This document shows positions 1 to 11,104 of a stretch of 64,000 nucleotides of DNA, one piece after another. The DNA lies in assembly GCF_026151205.1 (NCBI RefSeq), contig NC_087073.1, positions 18,008,837 to 18,072,836 on the forward strand, in the 5' to 3' direction. The translations under genes were made by a program, and so were the position numbers. The stretch is from Bolinopsis microptera (taxonomy: Eukaryota; Ctenophora; Tentaculata; Lobata; Bolinopsidae). The notes below the pieces were generated by a model. The model saw only the letters and a list, made by a program, of their open reading frames with translations. It was not told the DNA's origin and did not search any database. Position 1 is the first letter of the stretch; each line of letters starts with the position of its first letter.

Positions 1-1645
1 AGTCCCGGTCAATAGTCCCATCACTTGATATAATCGACCCAAGGTAAGTGAAGTTGCTGACTTGCTGGATAGCCGTGTCTCCTACTGTAATGTCCACCGT
101 TGATGCTTCAGTATACGGCCTCTGTGACGTATTCTTACCGATGGCCATAACCTCTGTTTCCTTCGCATTGATTCTGAGGCCAGCCTGAGCCGCATACTTG
201 CATAAAAGATCAGTCGTCTCCTGGAGACCGTCCTTGGTGTTGTCCATGATAGCCAAATCATCTGCATAGTCAGTATCCAAGACGACTGTATCCTGATCAA
301 AGCTGGTGGTAGCTCTCTGCAGTACTGCCCCGTGTGACAACACTTTGTTATCCTCAGCCCGCTGCGCAGGCAGGTTGATGCAAACATTAAAGATAGGTGG
401 ACCCTGAATATCCCCCTGCCCAGAGCCAGATGTAACGTCAAACCAATCTGAGAGCTCACCATTATGTCTGACAGCGCTGACGGTGCCGCAAAAGAATGCT
501 TGCATTATGCGAATGTATTTACAAGGCAAGCCATAATGACTGAAAGCTTTCCAGATAAACTCCCGATTAAGTGAATCGAATGCAGCTTTAAAGTCAACAA
601 AATTTATGTACAGGGGGAGGTTAAACTCAATGCTGTTGTGAATAATAGTACGGAGTGAAAAAATCTGATCAATGCAAGACCTGTTTTTCCTGAACCCGCA
701 CTGATTCTCTCGGAGCAGTTCTTCAAGCCCCGCATTCATCCGTCGCAACACTATTATCTGATAGAGTTTTGATGCCGTGGAGCGTAGGGTTATGCCCCTG
801 TTGTTCGAGCAGAATGATGTATCACCCTTTTTCGGGACAATAACAATGATACCCTTAACCCAATCCTCTGGCACATTCTCCGTCTCCCAAACACGTGCAA
901 ACAGTTTCTCAAGCATGTCTAAAAGACCAGGAGCCCCATACTTCAGCTGTTCGTTGAAAATTTCATCAATTCCAGGGCTCTTGTGATTCTTCAGACTCTT
1001 TAAAGCCTCAGAGATCTCTGTTCTGCTAGGGGCAAATCACTATCACTCAGATACGGAAAACATGGTGCGACCTCTAGACTGTCTAGGTCTGAAAGGTCCA
1101 CGTCTCCTATCTGCGGGTTTAGTAGTTCAGCAAAGTGCTCACCCCATCGTTTTCGTTAAGCAGCTGGGTCAGAAATCAACTTCTCGGTTTTATCTCTGAC
1201 AGCAGTTGACTTCCGACTCTTCTTGCCTGACAAGGACTTGATCATCTGCCAGACCTCCCTCTGCTGACCGTGTGAAGAAGCTGTTTCCAGATCGGCTGCA
1301 ACCCGTAAAGCCCAGTTCTCATCATCCTTCTTGCAGCTCTTCTTAACACGCTTATTAGCAAGAGAATACTCAGATCTATTGAATCCATCACTTGGGCATT
1401 TCTGCTTGACCTTACTCCGCTCCGAGATAAGATCCTCTGTCTCTTGTGACAAGTGCTGCTTCTTCCTCCGGCGCGGGCGTTGACCCAAAACCTCCAAAGA
1501 AACCTCCCTGATGCCCTCCTTGACCAACTCCCACTCTCCATCCAGACTCTCTTCCACCGGCAGACCACTGAATCGGTTATGCAGTGCGATGCAATACTCC
1601 TGCACCTTAGATTGGTCACGCAAATGCTCGATAGCTGGTGCTTTT
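1..1645 (-). mobile_element. Decayed RTE-type non-LTR retrotransposon (linker and reverse transcriptase)
   Basis: Reading leftward, an open frame at 1689-1159 encodes the region between endonuclease and reverse transcriptase (EVLG followed by a basic stretch). It meets an in-frame TAA at 1158-1156, continues in the same frame through WGEHFAELLN (about 1146-1117), then shifts frame by one base near 1018-1025. From there the reverse transcriptase is open to the window edge. Its landmarks are SLKNHKSPGID, FRKNRSCIDQ, FVDFKAAFDSLN, a GQGDIQGPP block and the catalytic YADD at 268-257, then LGSIISSDG. This motif set is that of RTE/BovB-like elements often mis-annotated as craniofacial development protein 2-like. 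One nonsense codon and one frameshift make it a dead copy. The upstream end is truncated near 1645 where repeat DNA begins, and the 3' end lies outside the window. Confidence 0.88.
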
Positions 1646-1860
1646 CTATGTACGATACACCAGACTTTAATAGCTCTAACGTTGTTCACTATTCAGATAC
1701 ACTATTGTTGAGTTACACCAGACGTAGACGTCACTAGTTCTTATATTGTTAAGATACACTATACTTCATTAGTATTTATATTGTTACGATACACCAGACT
1801 TTAGCAGCTCTAACGTTGTTCACTGTTCAGATACACCAGAATAGCTCTAATATTATAGAT
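1637..1860. repeat. Degenerate tandem repeat around ACACCAGACTTTA
   Basis: Variants of a ~60-70 bp unit recur: acgatacaccagacttta, then agctctaacgttgttcact, then ttcagatacac. The best two copies are near 1650-1705 and 1778-1835. It abuts the truncated end of the retrotransposon. Confidence 0.6.
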
Positions 1861-1911
1861 ATACTAGGAATATTAGAGGGGGCCAAAAGTGCCGTAACGC
1901 CGTTACTCACG

Positions 1912-2025
1912 TGTTCAATATTTTGAGACCTGTAATTTTGCAGATGGCATTATGTAACTATTCATTCGAGAAGTCCGTCGTCAACATTCGAAAATTCGAA
2001 TATTTCAGACAATATTAAATCCCAA
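1912..2025 (+). repeat. Dispersed repeat, copy 1 (partner at 26287-26400)
   Basis: The stretch containing tttgcagatggcat, gtaactattcattcgag and ttcgaaaattcgaatattt is matched with scattered substitutions at about 26287-26400 in the same orientation. It has no coding content and its family is unknown. Confidence 0.7.
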
Positions 2026-2405
2026 TAATGTTTTATAATGATTTATTTTTCAGAAACTCAGCAACCGCGGCCGGAATTGAAATGCCGAAATCATTTGAAA
2101 ATTCTCGTCGATATGGTTGGACCATGCGTTTGAAAATCTATAGAGATTGGAGGTCGCTCCGATTTAGTTATTGAAAAGGAAATGTAAAACCAAGGTATGT
2201 GATATATAGTATTCATTTCTAACCTCCGGTTTGTGCTACCAAGCATTGATTCAGTCGATATTGGTCGCTCTGCATGTCCTTTTAAGTTACTTTTCAAATA
2301 CATCTTAATGTTGGATTTTTATTAAGCTATAAATATAAAAGAAATCCTTTAGGGTATGCTTAAACAAATCTTTACGTATCATCTAATGTGGCTTAATATA
2401 TTTCA

Positions 2406-2613
2406 GGAGACTGAAGAAATCCAAAGATAGAGCCAATAAAGACAGTCAGAGGACCAATTTTATGAACAGAAAAAGGCCGAGCTGGATGAACAGATATTGC
2501 TCCGCAGCTCGTTTCCTGGACCTTACTTCATAAAAGTATCCCCATCCGAACCTACAGCAGAACCTCAACCTACAGCAGAACCTCAACTTCCAGCAGAACC
2601 CAAACTGTTCTAA
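2406..2613 (+). pseudogene. Decayed terminal exon of an unrecognised gene
   Basis: A good 3' splice site (atatatttcag) ends at 2405. The frame after it reads ETEEIQR, then two stop codons (TAG near 2427, TAA near 2436), then a 56-codon open stretch to TAA at 2611-2613. That stretch has a charged, helix-like part (EDQFYEQKKAELDEQ) and a tail of three EP(T/Q)-type repeats ending in AEPKLF. The protein-like composition on both sides of the stops suggests an exon broken by nonsense mutations. Alternatively the exon could start later, at acag/2446, which would be open throughout. I do not recognise the family and see no upstream exon. Confidence 0.3.
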
Positions 2614-4386
2614 TTGCCATGTTAGCTGAAGATTGTTCTATTATTAGAAAATAGGCTATAGATGGTAGTTGGGTATATTTTAATTGTTTTGGTAATAATG
2701 TGTAAGTAACTGAGCCGCCTACTTTAAAGGATTAGATTTAAATCTTGAATTGTTTCAGAACCAATTACTTCTGGGCTGCCCTGTAAAAATTAAACGGGCG
2801 TATAGGTTGTCTCGGCAAAGCCTCCTTAAATTATTGATACACGATCTTAAGGCGAACCTTTTGTAGTTTTTTTGCACATTTCACGGTGTGAAGATGTTTT
2901 TACCACGGTAAATTCGGTACACATACTCAAGTTCGACACGTACAACTGTAGTTCGACAAACCCTAAGGTTGGACTTTGTCGAACGAAAGTCCTCTACCTG
3001 GACTCAAATTCTACAGGAGAACTTCGACTATCAAACTTAAGTTTAAAATCTCTGGTCTCCAACAACAATCCTTTATGACCTTGAAATCTATTCGTATGTC
3101 TTTTTTCCGATTGTTTCATGCTACCCAATGATGTTAGAATTGTAGATTTAACGGAGAGATAAACGACTAATATAGGCGTGACAAATCTTACTTCGTTTTA
3201 AAGATCTAGAGTATGCTATATAAATATCTACCACATACCACCTTTTTATGTTATCACAAACGACAAGTAACAGAGTACCCGTCTAGAGATTTGGCTACTG
3301 GACCGAAAACAGTATGATATCAGTCTATTTTCCTGTTATCATGCCCTTTAATAGTTTACCCGATATGGACCCAAATATTAACTTTGAAACTTCTTCAAAA
3401 ACATAGTTCTTTGAAGCACTGACGTACGTAATATTGTTAGTTTATTATACAGATGAATTTTAGTTCTGTTAAATATTATGTATTATTCTTAGGATACCAA
3501 TAATACAATTTTGAATTATGTGGTTAGTTTGGAAGCTCCATTCTGTAAATATTGTGACTAAAATTATGGCTTTAACTGATTTAATAGTCTCAATACCAAG
3601 ACTTAAGTATTTATACAGTAAAGCCCAGGGTCCCCATGTAAGCAAGTAAGAATAATTGATTAAGAAAGTGCTGCAAGTCAAAAATTTAAAAAGCCAGAGC
3701 CCAGAGATAAGCTTTTTGTCAACATAGCGATCACATCATCAAAAACGTTAACACACAACATCAAATAGTCTGGAACTTTCTAAATGTGACTTTACGTGCA
3801 CGCAGTAACTATTTAGCACTGAGATTATCGTTTCGCGCACGCGAGTTCTTCTCGTACAGTTGCACCTGAGATTTCTCGTGCGGCTCGCAAATTACTTGAC
3901 ACCCACATAGTGAAACGACCGTGGGGGTCGCAACGTGATACAAGTGATTTTAACATACTGTGGATTTTCTGTTTTGGCGTTATTTTTGTCCGGCACCGAG
4001 TAGGTTATCTTGTACAGAACACCTGAAATTTAAAGGGAATAGTGCATACTGATACGATGTATTTTACCGACTAACGGAAGATGGTTTTATTGGCTGTTGT
4101 TGTTCTTAAGACGCAAATAAAAAGGGCTGGAATGAATTTTAGAGAGTGGCTGCAACAAAACAGCTGCGACCTCTCATCGCTTCTTGTTTGATTTAAGCTT
4201 CATATTTCTTTGAAACATTTTGGAATGCTGTCTTAAATGAATAAACGGAATATAATATCTAGCATTAAACGTCATGCTTCCTTGATTCCAAAGCGTGGCT
4301 ATCGCAAAAATACAAAGCTTTCACATTTAGTGGGCCAAATAAGGTGACTGAAAATCGTGCAATTGTCATATTCCCATTTTCCATTC
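2614..4386. other. Gene-free AT-rich stretch
   Basis: No convincing coding frame, splice-bounded exon or repeat array was found. The short open frames near 2872-3078 and 3469-3681 have no protein-like composition. A locally CG-rich patch lies around 3830-3940. Confidence 0.5.
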
Positions 4387-4920
4387 CTAGAAAGCTAGAA
4401 ACATGGCTCCACATTGTTGACCAGTTATTGCTATCTCGGATACACTAAACCAAAGACCCTGTGGCACATGCAGTTTTACCCTGTCTCCATATTTACAGTC
4501 AAGTGAAGTATCTACCTTTGTTCCCTGTGTATATACTATGAGTTTGACTCTGGCACAGTAACTACCTTCACAAATATCACAGTCACTCTGCTTGCAGGTC
4601 CAGGTCTGGACAGGTTTATCTTCACTGTCATACCAAATAAATTTATCAACACAGTGCACCTGGTTAAGATTTATCTCTAACCAAGAGGTTTCATCAGAAC
4701 CAGCTTCTTGCCAAGACCGGGTCCCCAGATCCTGGTCTATAGCGTACTTAGCAGCGTATCCCCCATCATTATCGTAGGTTTTAGAATGCGAGGCTGTTAC
4801 GGGTACTAGCTCTCTATCAAGTCTAGCTCTTAGTGCACTTAGTGAGGGAGGTATTAATGATAGGATAACAAAGATAAGCATCGGTATCACCCTGGTTACT
4901 GCGTTGAGGTTAATCATCAC
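4387..4920 (-). CDS. Secreted discoidin/F5-8-type C-like lectin
   Basis: A 177-residue single-exon frame. Residues 1-29 are a clear signal peptide: basic start, hydrophobic core around MLIFVILSLIPPSLS, then a small-residue cleavage site. The mature part has the start of a galactose/fucose-binding fold (ASHSKTY, AAKYAIDQDLGTRSWQ, then WLEINLNQVHCVDKF) and ends near a beta strand (LWFSVSEIAITG) and a final Cys. Six or more cysteines in the middle and C-terminal parts suggest disulphides. A strong 3' splice site (gttttcttcgcag) ends at 4957, 36 bases upstream of the ATG. It lies just downstream of the fucolectin-type gene on the same strand, so it may be a relative or even that gene's last exon, but its own signal peptide favours a separate gene. 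Ligand unknown. Confidence 0.7.
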   Translation of the reverse strand: MMINLNAVTRVIPMLIFVILSLIPPSLSALRARLDRELVPVTASHSKTYDNDGGYAAKYAIDQDLGTRSWQEAGSDETSWLEINLNQVHCVDKFIWYDSEDKPVQTWTCKQSDCDICEGSYCARVKLIVYTQGTKVDTSLDCKYGDRVKLHVPQGLWFSVSEIAITGQQCGAMFLAF

Positions 4921-5277
4921 TACCTTCTAGATTAACCTCCTATGCTAGGGAACTCTCTGCGAAGAAAACTACAAACTGATTGAAACCCTCGGAGTAGAGC
5001 GTTTAAAGTGTTATCGGCTCTCGACAAACTTTCAATGCTCAAACTATCACTAAACAAAGCCTCCATACGCCTGTTATGTTAAAATTATTACCTGTCACGT
5101 TACCTAGTAGGTTATTGTCACATGACCTATTTCAGCCTGTCAAAAAGCGCATATTTATATCTATATCAGTGATCTAATGCCAGGGGTCTAATCTACAGCT
5201 GAGCAGATGCCTAATTGTCCACGAGCCAGGGTGTCGCCTGTGAGATACTGAAAGTATAACCTAATGTCATCAGGTCT

Positions 5278-6262
5278 ACGATTTTAGTTACAGAATATGG
5301 GCACTTCTTGGTATTAATTCGTAGTTATCTCTTTGACATTTATCATGACTATGAAAAGCGCATCATTTAAGTTGAGGCTTAATGAGACCGCGTAAGCCTC
5401 ATAGTCATGTATTTCGGCGAAATGTGTAAAATAACTAACCAGGACTGTAAACTTCAACCTCTGATAGTATTACGAAGGAATTTCCACCCTGAACCTGCAC
5501 ACTTGATCCGTCCAAATTGAGATCCGGAAATATATACGGATTCTTTCTTGTATCAAAGTGAACGGTACCGACATTGGTTGCTCCATCATAGTTTCCTCCG
5601 GTCAAGTCTATCCCGACCCATATTTTAACTCCATCAATCCTTAAGGGTGATGCGTCCACTCTGTTATATATCTTTATCTCTCGTATGAAAGATACTTTGG
5701 GTAAAGTGAGTAGCCACCAAGCATTTTCTCCTTCGCATTTGGTGTGGGAGAAATCGGGGACAGGAAATTCACTGAAGAGATTGTATTTTAATTGCACGTG
5801 TAGTATAAGTTGTACAATGTACGTCTTCTGTTTCAAGTTTTTCTGAGTATTAGCCATTCTAATATTATGGCTATGCTTTGATGATGATTTTTGACTCGCT
5901 GAAAATCGTCTAATAATTCTGAACCGTTTGGTTCTTTGTCGATTAATATGCAGTCACTTACGTTCCGAAAGTCTTGCCATCTATCGCCTTCGATGCAGGA
6001 AATTTCCCATCATAAGTATCTATTTGCGTTGCGAATCCTTCAAGAGCAATGTTCTTCATCGTGCCTGTGTGCATATTCCACACGTACATATATAAAATTA
6101 AATGATAAATAAAAGTTGTTATCATTTGTTCACAATAAAAACATCTCAAATGAGCATAATTGAATAAACGTAAATAATCAGAAACTTACCAGTACCACAC
6201 AGAGATGGCGAAATCAACGGAGAGAAAACCAAAAGAAAAAATCGCATTCTCTAGTTTTCTGG
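5278..6262 (-). repeat. Segmental duplication, source-type copy (partner 13804-16070)
   Basis: Exons 1-3, the splice sites and part of intron 3 of the lectin gene are matched at 13804-14600 and 15998-16070. Exon 3 is the same length (332 bases) in both. The homology stops at about 5278, and the sushi exons that follow in the other copy are absent here. Confidence 0.85.
5440..6247 (-). CDS. Secreted fucolectin-type (F5/8 C-like) lectin, three exons seen
   Basis: Exon 1 (6247-6190) encodes a signal peptide of about 17 residues (MRFFLLVFSPLISPSLC) and ends in a GTAAGT donor. Exon 2 (6064-5962) starts the lectin fold (NIALEGFATQ, PASKAIDGKT). Exon 3 (5771-5440) holds the core (FSHTKCEGENAWWLLTLPK, IREIKIYNRVD, FVILSEVEVYSPG). 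Phases 1, 2 and 1 join without a break. NIAL-ATQ-ASKAIDG-WWLLTL is the signature of eel-fucolectin-like F-type domains, which bind fucosylated glycans outside the cell. Exon 3 ends in a donor at 5439; the next exon is not certain. A short terminal exon at 4956 (ESSLA, stop) fits the phase. A 3' splice site (catcatcttccag) lies 11 bases before the ATG. Confidence 0.82.
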
Positions 6263-6875
6263 AAGATGATGTTAGAAAATTGTTTTGTTATTGCACTTCC
6301 TTATTTGAAATTGAAATAAAATATAAGAACCGTTAGAAATAAGTTATGAACATATACAGGGATCGTTTAAAGGCAGTGAGTTTTAAATTCGGTAGGTAGC
6401 GCTTTATATATCCTATCCATACGGTCTGTCTCCATTTATTTTGTATTCTAAAATCTAAATAATGCAGAAGTACCGGCTACTGTTTAACATTTTATTGCTG
6501 TTTGTTGCCAGAAGGACATCCCTCTCATGATAACTATAAGTTAACCCAAGAGAAACTTTGTTCCTTTTCTCAGTCTTTACAACTTCTATCTCATAACCAA
6601 TAAATAGTTCAGGTCCGTAAAACCTCATTTCGTTCCAAATTTCTTTGGTCCGGTATTGACGTTTCACTGTATTATGATATTGATAGTGCAGTATGCTGGC
6701 CGTATACAACAACAAGACAACAAAGTTATAGTTTACAAATTACTATCACATATTTGGACAGCACAAGACAGCTTGTGCTCTCAAAATAACACTACAGTGC
6801 ATTATTATTCGAATCATCAAACCTTATTTCGAGATAGCAACTACCCAAAAAACCCATGGCCAAACTTTTTAGGGG
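6263..6875. other. Gene-free stretch upstream of the lectin gene
   Basis: AT-rich; no supported coding frame. The overlapping short open frames at 6455-6886 look random. Confidence 0.45.
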
Positions 6876-7035
6876 ATTGCCCGTGAGTAGGAACCGACCG
6901 GAATGGGCTTTTGGCTGTTGGACCGGATTTTGCCGGATATCAATCTATTATCCGGTTAGCCGGATTTTGCCGGACCGGAACCGGTTGTTAGGAAGGGCAA
7001 ATATAAGGCTGCCGGAACTTGCCGGAAAATTTAAA
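6876..7035 (+). repeat. CCGGAT-rich dispersed repeat, inverted partner at 10025-10150
   Basis: Dense in ccggat and tgccgg words, beginning gtaggaaccgaccgg. The reverse complement recurs at 10025-10150, which ends ggtcggttcctac. The pair is about 3 kb apart and may be the ends of one element or two independent insertions. Confidence 0.65.
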
Positions 7036-7920
7036 TTAATCCTTATTATTGGGATTTTGTCGTTATCAACTATGATATTAATTCTACTAAGCCATAGTTT
7101 GTAATAACACGATAAGTTCTGCATTCCTAAGAGCAATTTAATACAACCACACCGATGATATTTCCTGTTTAGGCCTAGCAGTAGATATTCACATAGGTCA
7201 AATATCAAATCAACAAGCAGCAAGTTGTAATCAGAGTAAACAAGAAGTAACAAGAGTAGATAAGTTATTATCAGAAATGATATGCAATTGGCATATCCTG
7301 CCAGACCCCTTGAGCGCGATTGGGCTGCACGACTTAGGGGACCCCCAATTATTAGGGGTCCCTCGGTGATCAGATCATGTCACCAATTAGTGACGTATAA
7401 TTAGTGATGTGATCCTTCAGTAGAATTCAATTGTAGATTTCACACACACAGTTAGTTGTGGACACAACAAGAAAATTGAGAATAATCTTGTGCGAGGGTA
7501 GGGACCCAGATGTCGTTTCTAACCCAAATAAACTTTAAGGAGGCTTCTCATCAGTAGCCGCACCTCCTTACTCGGTTTCTGAACTGGAATTCTATGGGCT
7601 TCCAGACGGCCAGACCGAGTATTACCATCCCATCCTTCTAGAGTTCATCACAAGTAGCACCCACCTTGAAGATATTTATATAGATATATATATATATAAG
7701 ATATTTATAAGTATAATCACTGTTATTGTTAATTAGCGGACTAACATGCCCCACGAAAAACCTCACCGAACCTCCACGCGGTGTGGGGTGGGTGGCTCGA
7801 ACGGGAGGTGCATGGGTGTTTCTAACCTATGCAAAGGAAGGGACTAGCCATCTCTACAACAAGGAAAGGCTCTAATAGCCTCTACTAATCTTAGAACCGC
7901 AGCATAACCGCTTTTCCCAC
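7036..7920. other. Non-coding stretch with a short strong hairpin
   Basis: No gene is supported. Near 7336-7365 an inverted repeat (gggacccc, nine-base loop, ggggtccc) could form a stem. An AT dinucleotide run lies around 7675-7710. Confidence 0.45.
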
Positions 7921-8790
7921 AGGCAAATAACACCTTCCGCAGGAAACTAACACGCTCACAGGCCCCCACATGACGTGTAACCCCAGGATTTGGTTTTGGA
8001 TCGGACACTGAAAACAACGATAGAGGAGCGGTCTACACGCTCACAGGCTACCATGTTTCGTGTAACCCCAGGATTTGACACGTTCACAGGCTACCATGTC
8101 TAGTGTAACCCCAGGATTTAGCACGCTCACAGACTACCACGTCTCGTGTAACCCTAGGACTCACTTAACAGACTCTAACACGCTCACAGGCTTCCACGTC
8201 TCGTGTACCCTAGGATTTGGTTTTGGATCGGACACTCAAAACAACGATAGAGAAGCGGTCTACACGCTCACAGGCTACCATGTCTCGTGTAACCCCAGGA
8301 TTTTACACGTTCACAGGCTACCACGCCTCGTGTACCCTAGGATTTTGTTTTGGATCGGACACTCAAAACAACGATAGAAGAGCGGTCTACACGCTCACAG
8401 ACTACCACGTCTCGTGTAACCCCAGGATTTAACACGCTCACAGGCTACCAAGTCTCGTGTAACCTTAGGATTTAACATGCTCACAGGCTACCAAGTCTCG
8501 TGTAACCCTAGGACTCTAACACTTAGCAGACTCTAACACGCTCGCAGGCTTCCACGTCTCGTGTACCCTAGGATTTGGTTTTGGATCGGACACTCAAATC
8601 AACGATAGAGGAGCGGACTACACGCTCACAGGCTACCATGTCTCGTGTAACCCCAGGATTTAACACGCTCACAGGCTACGACGTCTCGTGTAGCCCTAGG
8701 ACTCTAACACTTAACAGACTCTAACACGCTCACAGGCTTCTACGTCTCGTGTACCCTAGGATTTGGTTTTTGGATCGGACACTCAAAACA
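7921..8790 (+). repeat. Composite minisatellite array
   Basis: About 15 copies of a 40-45 bp core (acacgctcacaggctacca, then tctcgtgtaaccccaggat). Several copies carry an extra ~45 bp block (ggttttggatcggacactca, then aacgatagag). The higher-order period is near 90-170 bp. The array is read through by open frames, which is a consequence of the repeat rather than evidence of a gene. Confidence 0.9.
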
Positions 8791-9554
8791 ACGACAGAGG
8801 AGTGGTATACAGTGACGTTACAGGAACATTGCATACTCCTACGAGTTGCATGTAGCAGGCCATGACCGTCCCTGGAAGTCCCTGTCTCCTCATCGTTAAC
8901 CCGTAAGGGGTTGCACCAGGGGCGGTGGTAACAGAACTTCAAGACTCTCGGAGTCTGTTGTCGATATCTATGTATAATATAATTATGGTATATAACTTGG
9001 GAGTCTCTCTCTCTAGCAGCAGGAGTTGGAGAATGGGGACGCGTTGTGAAAGCCACCGCAAGGAAGGCTTACAGTCGACGCCGACCAATCAAAAGAAGAA
9101 CATCGCTCGCTCGCTTTTCCCATTCATTCACAGCCTACAAATAATTTATTATTGGCGAATGAATTTCCCAAGGGTTTAAGATCTTAAAAAGTTAAGAACA
9201 GCTGCCCATGCGCTACAGCTTGAGTTAGGCACTAGGCAGTGATTACAGTGATAACTGTTGATTGACCCTTCCAGATCGTAGAGGTCTGCAACACATGCTC
9301 GCTTTGCAAATGCATTGTTTTTATCTCTCTATAACTATAATAATAAAGTAATAAGCAATTAAAAGTTATGTCCGTAGCCCGCTCGCGTCGCACGTGCATA
9401 TTAATTATGAGTAATTAAACTTGCATGTTGTAGCATATTATTATATATTTTACCATAACCCATAATTGGGTAGAGTGGACCGTTGCCAGTGTTTGACAAA
9501 ACTCGGAGCCAAAAAAAACTGGATCATAATAATAAATTGTGATAAAGAGCATTA
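8791..9554. other. Non-coding stretch with dispersed repeat fragments
   Basis: The words cgctcgcttttcccattcat (about 9106) and gggtagagtggaccg (about 9468) recur at about 14819 and 14711, so short repeats are scattered here. No gene is supported. Confidence 0.5.
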
Positions 9555-9880
9555 CTAGAGCTACTGTTCGTAATAAGGTTCGGTTCTCCTCTATACTACA
9601 AGTACATAGGTTTTGGACTCGAGGCTTCCCCAATCCCCCTGGTAATGCGATCTCGGAAGGCAGGCCTCCCCTTTGCAACACAATGTCGGAAGCGGGAGCT
9701 CTCGATACAGGAGGTACGTATCGAGAATGACTCGGACCGAAAATGTTTTAAGTCAAAACTTTTTCAAAGTTTTCTGGAAATCACTTTTCTCCACGTTTCA
9801 TGCTACCATGTTCATTATTATCCGAAAATATCTGTTCGGTTTTTTGAATTCCGCACTTAGTCAAAACATTTTTGATTTTT
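9555..9880 (+). repeat. Diverged single monomer of the ~242 bp satellite
   Basis: It shares ggttttggactcgagg, tgcgatctcggaaggcaggc, gaagcgggagctct and gtacgtatcgagaatgact with the array at 26956-29003, with many substitutions. It is a solitary copy about 17 kb from the array. Confidence 0.85.
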
Positions 9881-9904
9881 CAAAAGATTTGAGTTAAAAA
9901 GGGA

Positions 9905-10012
9905 AGAAAAATATGCATTTCAAGATTTTAGTTAACGGGTGATACTCGTAAAATATCTGTTCCATACTCGGTGCGCGTCCTGGTAGGTTTTAAACCTACA
10001 AGATTAATTAGA
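9905..10012. repeat. Dispersed repeat; inverted partner at about 23328-23430
   Basis: Reverse complement of gtaggtttaaaacctacc, gacgcgc, gaacagatattt and acgagtatcacccgtt recurs near 23335-23430. A weaker relative lies near 58490-58560. No coding content. Confidence 0.65.
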
Positions 10013-10024
10013 AATACATTTTTT

Positions 10025-10150
10025 TGAAGAAATATCCGGCAAAAATCCGGCAAAATTTTCTGAAACCGGACCGGAGCCGGAACCGGATATTGAAGCCGGA
10101 TATCCGGCCGGATCCAGATTCAGCCGGATATCCGGTCGGTTCCTACCTGT
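10025..10150 (-). repeat. CCGGAT-rich dispersed repeat, inverted copy
   Basis: Inverted counterpart of 6876-7035, with tandem ccggatatccgg words. It ends ccggtcggttcctac. Confidence 0.65.
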
Positions 10151-11104
10151 GAGGCGGCCACGCCTTTGTTGAGTTTGTTTGGCCCAAAAATTCCGAACCA
10201 CTTCAACTTACCCATATAAGGAAGCTTGTGGTTTAGTTGTGAGCCGACACGCTATAGTCTATTAATGCTTTTCACGCAATACTATATATGGGTAATGGGT
10301 ATAGACTATAGACCCTATACCCATATATACGCATACATGACAAATTTGATACCTAGCTTTCAGCGCATAAATTGATCAAATATCTTTCGAATAAGACCAA
10401 CTTCATATAAATGGTAGGTCTAAATTATGTATCGTGTGTGATTCATAGCCCAATATCTGTAAAAATGAAAGAAATCGTCAATAACTCAGCTCAACTCCAT
10501 ATATATTTTGTATTCATAAAAGTTACGTCGATCTATTCGTAATCAATTTTTATTTTTTGATTCTTCAGAATCATTTCAAAGAAGAATCTTATTTTTTAAG
10601 ATATGAAGCTCTGACTAAATTTCGATTAAAACCTTTGATTACAAACATTTGGTGGCTAAATTCAGTTTTAGCAAAGAGGCGTCAACGGTCAAAGGGACCG
10701 TTTAACTTGGCGAGGTACTGTGTAACGAAGGAGGTCACCACTCATCATGATAGTGAGCATTCTGCTCAATGCGACGGGGTAACAGTGAACAGGGCACTGA
10801 ATTTATTAACATTAACATACGACAGCAGGTCTCAGAATGCTACTCTTTTGTTATAGTAATCGTGAAATCGCTCACGTACAGCAACCTTTAGCCTAGATTT
10901 ACCCCTCAAAGGGTCACCTCACGTTGTTCTCGTGTCACCAACCCAGGTGGGAACCATTGCTATTGCTATAGCAATCCTTTTTGGAAAAAGTATTTTTTTT
11001 GAAAAAAGTATTTTTTCTTTAGTAAATTTGCGATAAGTTCAGTCTGCTGCTACAGCGTAGTTTACCTTTGCGTGTGTACTTGTACATTACTATACAAGTA
11101 CACT
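10151..11104. other. Non-coding stretch with a SINE-like relative
   Basis: 10825-10965 aligns loosely with 33915-34055: both have ctcagaatg, gcaacct-tagcc and agggtca at similar spacing, so a short dispersed repeat is likely. The open frame at 10557-10856 lacks protein-like composition. Sequence just before 11105 could be the 5' leader of the ORF1-type gene. Confidence 0.45.

Noticed and set aside
4387..5440. 4387-4920 as the last exon of the fucolectin gene
   Set aside because: It has its own strong signal peptide and start; the only in-phase acceptor inside it is weak. Not fully excluded.
8075..8432. Open frames with repeated YTLTGYHVSCNPRI as a repeat protein
   Set aside because: Minisatellite units are read through in more than one frame with equal length; no splice sites or start support.
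10557..10856. 99-codon plus-strand gene
   Set aside because: Composition is not protein-like and part of it overlaps a dispersed repeat.
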